From an uncultured Clostridia bacterium (GTDB taxonomy: Bacteria > Bacillota > Clostridia > Christensenellales > Aristaeellaceae), in NCBI GenBank assembly GCA_947600345.1, contig CANQGC010000059.1, positions 1-12,752 on the forward strand: a stretch of 12,752 nucleotides of DNA. Direction: 5' to 3'. The stretch's first letter is position 1; the number at the start of each line of letters is the position of its first letter. The notes under the pieces were generated by a model. It was not told the DNA's origin. It made no database searches and saw only the letters and a program-made list of their open reading frames with translations. Below are positions 1 through 5,335 of the stretch, one piece after another. Both the position numbers and the translations under genes were made by a program.

Positions 1-156
1 CAGGCGCTCAAGGAGCAGCTGGGTGTGGAGATCGACCGCCGCAAGATCGAGCCCGAGGAGCCGATCAAGAGCGCCGGCCAGGCCTTCGTGAACCTGAAGC
101 TGCTGGGCGGCGTGTCCACGCGCATGATCGTGAACGTGAAGGTCGTCACGAAGTAA
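1..156 (+). CDS. rplI: Ribosomal protein bL9, C-terminal end (partial)
   Basis: The window opens inside this gene; the last 51 codons are present, ending in TAA. The translation starts QALKEQLGVEIDRRKIE and continues EPIKSAGQAFVNLKL, which matches the C-terminal domain of bL9 (the conserved ALKE...G..IDRRKI..PEPIK..G pattern followed by a V-rich strand). bL9 sits on the large ribosomal subunit near the L1 stalk and helps maintain reading frame. Only 36 nt separate its stop from dnaB. rplI-dnaB is a widespread bacterial gene order, so the two are probably co-transcribed from a promoter outside the window. Identification is firm; the N-terminal two thirds are not visible. Confidence 0.93.
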   Translation, partial: QALKEQLGVEIDRRKIEPEEPIKSAGQAFVNLKLLGGVSTRMIVNVKVVTK

Positions 157-192
157 TTCCTACATAGCATACGTTTGATCCGGGAGGAAGCC

Positions 193-1548
193 ATGGAGAG
201 CTACGCGGCGGAGATGGGCGGCATGAACGCCCTGTTCCATCTGGAGTCGGAGCGAAGCGTGCTGGGGGCGATGCTGCGCTCCCGGGAAGCTGCGCTGCTC
301 GCCATCGAGTCGCTGAACCCCGAGGACTTCTACGATCCCGCCAACCGCGAGGTCTACGCCGCCATGCGGGATATCGCCGCAGCGTCCCGGCCCATCGACC
401 TGGTGACGCTGGACGAGGAGCTCACCCGCCGGGGCAGGCTGGACGCCGTGGGCGGCGCCGCCTACCTGGTGGAGCTCAGCCGAAGCGTGCCCAGCGCCGT
501 CAACGCCCGGGCCTACATCCAGATCGTCGACGAGAAGGCCACACTGCGCCGCCTGGTGGACGCCTGCGAGAAGATCTCCCAGGCCTGCCACGAGGGCAGC
601 ATGGAGACCCAGGCGATCCTGGAGGACGCCGAGAAGCGCATCTACGACATCACGATGCGCAAGGGCGGCGAGGAGCTGACGCACATCGAGCCGATCCTGC
701 TGCGGACCTTCGAGCGCATCGAGCTGCTGGTGAAGAACCACGGGCGTGTGGACGGCGTGGAGTCCGGCTATCGCGAGCTGGACGAGCTGCTGACCGGCTT
801 CCACCCGGGCGAGATGATCCTGGTGGCCGGGCGCCCGGCCATGGGCAAGACCAGCATCGGCATGAACTTCATCGAAAACGCCGCCATCCGCACGGGCAAG
901 AAGGCCGCCGTGTTCTCGCTGGAGATGCCGGCGGAGCAGATCGCCATGCGCATGCTCTGCACCGAGGCGCGGGTGGACATGCAGAAGGTGCGCCGGGGTC
1001 AGCTGGGCGACGAGGAGTGGGAGCGCCTGAGCGAGGCCATCATCAGCATCGGCCCGAGCGCCATCTACGTGGACGCCACGCCGGGCATATCAGTCTCCCA
1101 GATTCGATCCAAGGCCCGCAGGCTGCAGCTGGAGCACGGGCTGGACATCATACTCATCGACTACCTCTCGCTGATGAGCAGCGCGGGCAACTTCGGCTCC
1201 CGCCAGGAGGAGGTCGCGCAGATCTCCCGCGGGCTCAAGGCGCTGGCCATCGAGCTGAACGTGCCGGTGATCGCGCTGCAGCAGCTCTCCCGCGCGCCGG
1301 CCGGAAGGTCGAACCACCGGCCGCTGTTGTCGGACATCCGCGAATCCGGCGCCATCGAGCAGGACGCCGACGTGGTGATGTTCATCCACCGCGAGGACTA
1401 CTACGACCCCGACACCCCGGACAAGAACATCGCCGAGTTGATCGTCGCCAAGCAGCGCAACGGCTCCCTGGGCACGGTCAAGCTGGGCTGGAAGGGCGAA
1501 TACACTTGGTTCATGGACCTGTCGCCCCAGGCCAAGGAGGCAAAGTGA
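193..1548 (+). CDS. dnaB: Replicative DNA helicase DnaB
   Basis: This is the hexameric 5'-3' helicase that unwinds DNA at the replication fork and recruits primase. The product has 451 residues, normal for the family. An N-terminal primase-interaction domain (about residues 10-115) begins with the typical ERSVLGAML and later has the RRGRLDAVGG and YLVEL segments. A linker leads to the RecA-like ATPase domain. The Walker A motif GRPAMGKT is at 213-220 (catalytic Lys219), Walker B DIILIDY at 318-324, and the C-terminal KQRNG motif that carries the arginine finger starts at 420. The ATG at 193 is chosen because a GGGAGG ribosome binding site lies 5 nt upstream; an upstream in-frame TTG at 175 would place that site inside the gene. 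The stop codon overlaps the next gene by 4 nt (GTGA), and an AAGGAGG at 1534-1540, inside the dnaB end, serves that gene. Confidence 0.97.
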   Translation: MESYAAEMGGMNALFHLESERSVLGAMLRSREAALLAIESLNPEDFYDPANREVYAAMRDIAAASRPIDLVTLDEELTRRGRLDAVGGAAYLVELSRSVPSAVNARAYIQIVDEKATLRRLVDACEKISQACHEGSMETQAILEDAEKRIYDITMRKGGEELTHIEPILLRTFERIELLVKNHGRVDGVESGYRELDELLTGFHPGEMILVAGRPAMGKTSIGMNFIENAAIRTGKKAAVFSLEMPAEQIAMRMLCTEARVDMQKVRRGQLGDEEWERLSEAIISIGPSAIYVDATPGISVSQIRSKARRLQLEHGLDIILIDYLSLMSSAGNFGSRQEEVAQISRGLKALAIELNVPVIALQQLSRAPAGRSNHRPLLSDIRESGAIEQDADVVMFIHREDYYDPDTPDKNIAELIVAKQRNGSLGTVKLGWKGEYTWFMDLSPQAKEAK

Positions 1549-2312
1549 ACGCCGAAAGCTCCCCGAATTCTGAAGTTTTCCTGCAGCGCTATCGCGTGCT
1601 GGAGGGTCTGCTGGAGAAGCGCTACGAGGGGGTCAAGCTCTCCTCGCCCAGCGTGGTCATCGAGTACATCCGCGATCCGGACTCCCAGAGCGTGCGCACG
1701 GAGCTCGACCTGCTGCGGGAGATTCGCAACATACTCTCCCACAACGCGGGCCCCGGCGGCGAGCCGGTGGTGGAGCCTTCCGAGGACATACTGCGCAAGC
1801 TGGAATCGGTCATCTCCTACGTCAAGCGCTCCCGCAGGGCCGCGGACTTCGGCACGCCCGCGGATCAGGTCTACAGCGCAAGCCCCAACGACCGGGTGCT
1901 GCACGTGATGCGCGGCATGTGCAAGAACGGCTACTCCCACGTCCCGGTGATGGAGAAGGGCGGCATGACCGGCGTGTTCAGCTCCCGGGGCCTGTTTGAG
2001 TACCTGGCGGAGCGGGGCCTGGACGATCTCAGCGACAGCCTGCGCATCGGCGAGCTCGGGCGGCACATCCGCTTCGACGGCAAGGACGGCGAGCGCTACA
2101 TCTTCGTCAAGCCCGAGACCTCCATCGTCGAGGTGCGCAACCTATTCCAGAAGCACAACGGGCGGAACCGGCGGCTGAGCGCCGTGTTCGTGACCGAGAA
2201 CGGCGTGCCGGGCGAGAAGCTGATCTGCATGCTGACGCCCTGGGACGTGCTCAGCGATCATACCCCCAACAAGGAGACCCGCAATGGAGCAGAAAAAAAT
2301 CCCCCCAATTGA
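1545..2312 (+). CDS. HEPN-like / tandem CBS-domain protein
   Basis: The product has 255 residues and starts at GTG, which overlaps the dnaB stop as GTGA; AAGGAGG at 1534-1540 is its ribosome binding site, so translation is probably coupled. Residues about 8-98 look all-helical and contain REIRNILSHN (58-67). R61-N-x3-H66 fits the RNx(3-5)H active-site motif of HEPN domains, a fold found in many RNases and toxins. Residues about 104-245 form a pair of CBS domains: the first has GYSHVPVMEKGGMTGVFS (129-146), the second includes FVKPETSIVEV and ends in ICMLTPWDVL. CBS pairs bind adenosine nucleotides or dinucleotides such as AMP, ATP or c-di-AMP. No signal peptide or membrane segment is seen. 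It overlaps the following alarmone synthetase gene by 29 nt. The CBS call is strong; the HEPN call rests on one motif and helix pattern. Function unknown; a nucleotide-sensing partner of the synthetase is my inference. Confidence 0.8.
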   Translation: MNAESSPNSEVFLQRYRVLEGLLEKRYEGVKLSSPSVVIEYIRDPDSQSVRTELDLLREIRNILSHNAGPGGEPVVEPSEDILRKLESVISYVKRSRRAADFGTPADQVYSASPNDRVLHVMRGMCKNGYSHVPVMEKGGMTGVFSSRGLFEYLAERGLDDLSDSLRIGELGRHIRFDGKDGERYIFVKPETSIVEVRNLFQKHNGRNRRLSAVFVTENGVPGEKLICMLTPWDVLSDHTPNKETRNGAEKNPPN

Positions 2313-2982
2313 ATACTCCGATCCCTTCGAGCACTCCGAGGCGGCGCTGCGCTCGGACTACGCGCAGATTCACGCCATGTACGAGGCTGCCATTCGGGAG
2401 ATCAATGCCCGGCTGACCACGCTCGACCAGGACTTCTCCTACCGCCACCGCCACAACCCCATTCACCACATCGAGAGCCGGGTCAAGTCCCTGCCGAGCA
2501 TCGTCAAGAAGCTGCGCAGCTCGGGGCATCCGGTGTCGATCATCGCCGCGAAGAAGTTCCTGCACGACATCGCGGGCGTGCGCGTGGTCTGCCGCTACGT
2601 GGACGACATCTACCGCATGGCCGACCTGCTGCTGGCCCAGGACGACATATCGCTGATCCTGGAGAAGAACTACATCGAGAATCCCAAGCCCAACGGCTAC
2701 CGCAGCCTGCACATCGTGGTGGACGTTCCGGTGTTCGTGTCCCAGGGCAAGCTGTTCATACCGGTGGAGATCCAGATTCGCACGGTCGCGATGGACTTCT
2801 GGGCGACGCTGGAGCACGGCATCCGCTACAAGGCCACCGGCGAGGTGCCCCAGAGCATCGTGGACCGCCTGCGCGAGTGCGCGGACGTCATCACCGAGAC
2901 CGACTACAAGATGCAGCAGATCTTCAAGGAGCTGCAGCAGGTCAACGATGCCGACCTGGACGACGTCCCGCCGATGCTCTAG
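2284..2982 (+). CDS. Small alarmone synthetase, (p)ppGpp synthetase (RelP/YwaC-like)
   Basis: This 232-residue protein transfers pyrophosphate from ATP to GTP or GDP to make (p)ppGpp. It consists of a single RelA/SpoT synthetase domain, with no hydrolase, TGS or ACT domains, as usual for small alarmone synthetases. Visible motifs are the substrate-binding ESRVKSLPSIVKKL (64-77), DIAGVRVVC (95-103) with the metal-binding Asp95, NPKPNGYRSLH (133-143), and VEIQIRTVAMDFWATLEH (161-178) with Glu162 as the second catalytic acidic residue. All expected catalytic residues are present. The phrasing is closer to RelP/YwaC than to RelQ/YjbM, judged from memory. The ATG at 2284 has AAGGAG at 2271-2276, 7 nt upstream, and starts inside the preceding CBS gene (29-nt overlap), so the two proteins are probably made together. 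No hydrolase gene lies in the window, so removal of the alarmone must rely on a Rel enzyme elsewhere. Confidence 0.93.
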   Translation: MEQKKIPPIEYSDPFEHSEAALRSDYAQIHAMYEAAIREINARLTTLDQDFSYRHRHNPIHHIESRVKSLPSIVKKLRSSGHPVSIIAAKKFLHDIAGVRVVCRYVDDIYRMADLLLAQDDISLILEKNYIENPKPNGYRSLHIVVDVPVFVSQGKLFIPVEIQIRTVAMDFWATLEHGIRYKATGEVPQSIVDRLRECADVITETDYKMQQIFKELQQVNDADLDDVPPML

Positions 2983-3025
2983 GCGCGCGGGCGGGATGCC
3001 TTTCGAATACTTTCCGGCAAGCGAC

Positions 3026-3068
3026 GAAACCCGGCGCCACGAGGCTGAGCGCCGGGCTTCCGCGTTTT
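3026..3068 (+). terminator. Possible intrinsic terminator of the dnaB operon
   Basis: CCCGGCGC (3030-3037) pairs with GCGCCGGG (3049-3056) around an 11-nt loop. The stem extends by GAA/TTC (3026-3028 with 3058-3060) past one A-C mismatch. A short T run (TTTT at 3065-3068) follows a few bases later. It lies 44 nt after the synthetase stop and before the next promoter, a sensible place for a terminator. The T run is short and not directly next to the stem, so efficiency is uncertain. Confidence 0.5.
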
Positions 3069-3155
3069 GGTGCGCGTGGAGCCGCTTTGTACCGCCGCAA
3101 TCGCGATTTTACGAAAGAAATGTGACTGAAATATGAAAATAATATCAACAAAACC

Positions 3156-3185
3156 TTGCAATTGCCCGGCAAAAGATGGTATAAT
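3156..3185 (+). promoter_or_regulatory. Sigma-A promoter of the first Big_2 gene
   Basis: TTGCAA (3156-3161) serves as the -35 box and TATAAT (3180-3185) as a perfect -10 box, with an 18-nt spacer. TG at 3177-3178 makes it an extended -10. The surrounding sequence is AT-rich compared with the rest of the window. Transcription would start near 3192, giving a leader of about 47 nt before the ATG at 3239; that leader contains a small GCGAA-TG-TTCGC inverted repeat of unknown meaning. Confidence 0.8.
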
Positions 3186-3238
3186 GGACGCAGGAACGTC
3201 TGCGAATGTTCGCGGATGATTGATTGGAGGAGAGACGG

Positions 3239-4873
3239 ATGAAGCGCGCAAAGCAAATCCTGGCGCTGCTGCTGGCCCTGGCGCTGCTGCCTGCGTTGGG
3301 CGGCGTCGCGGAGGAGCCGGTCGAGGCGGCGGAGATGATCGCTGCCGAGGAAGCGGAAGCGCCGGAGGCCGGCGCCGCGGCCGAACCGGCGGTGGCGGAG
3401 GAGAGCGATACGGAGGGGGATGCGGAGATCGCCGCGGAACCGCAGCCTGAAGCGGCCGAGGAAGCCGAAGAAGCCGTGGAGGCGAAGGCGGCGCCCGTGG
3501 AGGCGGCGCCCTCCGGTGAGATCCGGGCCGAGTCCTTCGCCGCGGAGGGGGACGAGGAGGAAGCGCCGCTGATCATCTATCCCAGCAAGCTGACCATGTG
3601 CATCGGCGAGAAGAGCACGCAGAAGATCAGCGCCGCGGCGGACAAGAGCTTCACCTATTCCAGCTCGAACGCCAAGGTCGTTTCGATCAACAGCAAGGGC
3701 AAGCTGACGGCGAAGAAGGCGGGCAGCGCCACGATCACCGTGACGGGCAAGACCACCAAGCGCAGCGTGAAGTGCAAGGTCACGGTGAAGGCCGCGCCGC
3801 TGGAGGTGCGCCTGAACAAGTACAAGGGCAAGCTGGATATCGACGACGAGTATCAGCTCACCTCGTCCATCAGCCCCGGCAGCGCCCCCCAGGGCGTGAG
3901 CTGGAGGAGCTCGAACACGAAGGTCGCCACGGTGGAGGACGGCCTGGTCACCGCCCTGAGCGAGGGCAGCGCCACCATCACCGCCACCGCGAATAAGAAG
4001 AGCGAGGGCGGCGTGACGGTCGCGGCTAGCTACAAGCTGACGGTCGTTGATCCCGCCAAGCCCGCGACGCTCACCATCGAGGGCAAGGCCAAGCGCACGC
4101 TGACGCTGGACGGCGATCTGTCCTTCGAGGCCACGATGACGCCCGAGACCGCCGAGAGCGAGATCGAATGGAAGACCTCCAACAAGAAGATCGCCACGGT
4201 GGAGGACGGCGAGGTCACGCCCGTCAGCGAGGGAACGGTCACCATCACGGCCATCACCAAGAGCAAGGGCCAGAGCGGCAAGAAGCTGAGCGCGAAGGTC
4301 ACGGTTACGGTCACCGACCCGGCCAAACCGGCGGGAATCTCCATCGTCGGCAAGAGCAGCAAGCCGATGATTTGCTACATCGGCGATGATCCGCTGGCGC
4401 TGGAGTACACGCTCAAGCCCTCCACCAAGACGGAGGCCGAGAGCGACGTCACGTTCAAATCCTCCAACACCAAGGTCGCGAAGGTCTCCGAGGAGGGGGA
4501 GGTCGAGGCGAAGAAGGCCGGCACGGTGGTCATCACCGTGACGACCAAGAAGAAGGGCCCGAAGGGCAAGCGGCTCAGCGACTCGGTGAAGATCGTCGTG
4601 ATCGATCCCACGAAGCCGATGCTGATCGAGCTGGACCAGAAGGGCACCGTGGAGGTGCCCAAGGGCGATACGCTCCAGCTCGAGGCCACGATCACGCCGG
4701 ACACGGCCTCGGATGCGAAGCTCACCTGGAGCAGCTCCAACAAGAAGGTCGCGACCGTCTCCCAGGAGGGCGAGGTCACGGCCAAGAAGAAGGGCACCGC
4801 CAAGATCACCGTCAAGTCCAAGAACGGCAAGAAGGCCAGCGTCACGATCAGGGTCGTGCCTGCGGAGGAATAA
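3239..4873 (+). CDS. Secreted protein with five Big_2 immunoglobulin-like domains
   Basis: The product has 544 residues. Residues 1-24 are a signal peptide (MKRAKQ, then a Leu/Ala-rich core and GGVA before EE, a plausible signal peptidase I site). Residues 25-110 are a low-complexity linker rich in Glu, Ala and Pro. Five bacterial Ig-like (Big_2/BID_2) domains follow at about 111-184, 187-271, 276-360, 366-456 and 461-541. Each has the family hallmark W/Y-x-SSN-x-K-V-A-x-V followed by G-x-V/L-T-A and G-x-A-x-I-T-V. The last domain ends only four residues before the stop, and no LPXTG, SLH, choline-binding or transmembrane anchor is seen, so it may be released or held non-covalently. The ATG at 3239 is chosen because GGAGGAG (3226-3232) precedes it and the signal peptide begins there; an upstream TTG at 3224 is rejected. 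The next gene is a paralogue. Ligand and role are unknown. Confidence 0.9.
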   Translation: MKRAKQILALLLALALLPALGGVAEEPVEAAEMIAAEEAEAPEAGAAAEPAVAEESDTEGDAEIAAEPQPEAAEEAEEAVEAKAAPVEAAPSGEIRAESFAAEGDEEEAPLIIYPSKLTMCIGEKSTQKISAAADKSFTYSSSNAKVVSINSKGKLTAKKAGSATITVTGKTTKRSVKCKVTVKAAPLEVRLNKYKGKLDIDDEYQLTSSISPGSAPQGVSWRSSNTKVATVEDGLVTALSEGSATITATANKKSEGGVTVAASYKLTVVDPAKPATLTIEGKAKRTLTLDGDLSFEATMTPETAESEIEWKTSNKKIATVEDGEVTPVSEGTVTITAITKSKGQSGKKLSAKVTVTVTDPAKPAGISIVGKSSKPMICYIGDDPLALEYTLKPSTKTEAESDVTFKSSNTKVAKVSEEGEVEAKKAGTVVITVTTKKKGPKGKRLSDSVKIVVIDPTKPMLIELDQKGTVEVPKGDTLQLEATITPDTASDAKLTWSSSNKKVATVSQEGEVTAKKKGTAKITVKSKNGKKASVTIRVVPAEE

Positions 4874-4916
4874 AAAAGGAAGCGGAGGCCAGCTCCGTGT
4901 GGAGCGCCAAGCCGAA

Positions 4917-5206
4917 AGAGCGGGTTCCCAACCGGGAACCCGCTCTCAGCTTGTCGAAAAAGTATTTTCGACAAGCTGGCACGGGAAATCTGCGGATTTC
5001 CCGTGCGGGGGAGGAACTGCGGTTTCCTGAAATTGCTGCGCGATTTCCGGGCGGAAACCTGACTGGCAGGTATTGTTTCCCTCTACGGCTCCGCCTCCAA
5101 AGGAAACCAAAACCGGCGCGCAGGTCGCCGGTTTTGATTTTAATGGAACCGTATCCGAGGTTTTTTGACAACCTGAGAGCGGGCTTCCAACCGGGAACCC
5201 ACTCTC
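4917..5206. repeat. Palindrome cluster bounded by an inverted repeat (MITE- or REP-like)
   Basis: Three perfect hairpins stand back to back: AGAGCGGGTTCCC / GGGAACCCGCTCT (4917-4929 with 4934-4946), CAGCTTGTCGAAAA / TTTTCGACAAGCTG (4947-4960 with 4965-4978), and GCACGGGAAATC / GATTTCCCGTGC (4979-4990 with 4995-5006). A looser compound hairpin follows, with GGTTTCC / GGAAACC (5021-5027 with 5053-5059) enclosing GAAATTGC / GCGATTTC. The block closes at about 5162-5206 with a decayed copy of the first two hairpins in inverted orientation: TTTTTTGACAACCTGAGAG there corresponds to the reverse complement of the 4947-4978 region, and GGGAACCCACTCTC to the first stem. It therefore resembles a non-coding element with terminal inverted repeats of about 45 nt. 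No target duplication is evident. It may also act as a transcription or mRNA-stability barrier between the two genes. Confidence 0.7.
5108..5140 (+). terminator. Terminator-like hairpin inside the palindrome cluster
   Basis: CAAAACCGGCG (5108-5118) pairs perfectly with CGCCGGTTTTG (5126-5136) around a 7-nt loop, and ATTTTAAT follows directly. An 11-bp stem with a T-rich exit would suit an intrinsic terminator of the upstream Big_2 gene, 235 nt after its stop. The A and T runs at the stem base also make it work-capable on the minus strand, although no minus-strand gene is nearby. Confidence 0.5.
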
Positions 5207-5261
5207 TTTGTGCAAAAGAACAATAAAAAGCGCTGCAAGAACTCGAAAAAAACCATGTAAA

Positions 5262-5288
5262 TTTCTGGGAGTGGGGGGGGGGTATAAT
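5262..5288 (+). promoter_or_regulatory. Promoter of the LRR/Big_2 gene with a ten-G run in the spacer
   Basis: A perfect -10 box TATAAT (5283-5288) is directly preceded by ten consecutive G (5273-5282). No good -35 box sits at the usual distance: the candidate TTTCTG (5262-5267) has a 15-nt spacer, and ATGTAA (5255-5260) a 22-nt spacer. Gain or loss of G by strand slippage would change the -35 to -10 distance, as in known phase-variable promoters such as meningococcal porA. The leader to the ATG at 5336 is about 40 nt and includes the GGAGGAAG ribosome binding site (5323-5330). Confidence 0.6.
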
Positions 5289-5335
5289 AAGCATGGCTGG
5301 AATGGCTGAAAAACGCGAGAATGGAGGAAGAAGCG

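Larger units (their letters stand above)
4874..5335. other. Gene-free gap of 462 nt between the Big_2 paralogues
   Basis: No credible gene is seen here. Small open frames on the minus strand exist only because the hairpins lack stops, and none has a ribosome binding site. The gap holds a cluster of perfect inverted repeats (4917-5206), a terminator-like hairpin (5108-5140), and the promoter and ribosome binding site of the next gene (5262-5330). Confidence 0.8.

Noticed and set aside
1017..1544. Extension of the CBS protein frame upstream into dnaB
   Set aside because: This part overlaps the dnaB ATPase domain out of frame and is low-complexity. The GTG at 1545 has an AAGGAGG at the right place and starts the recognisable domain.
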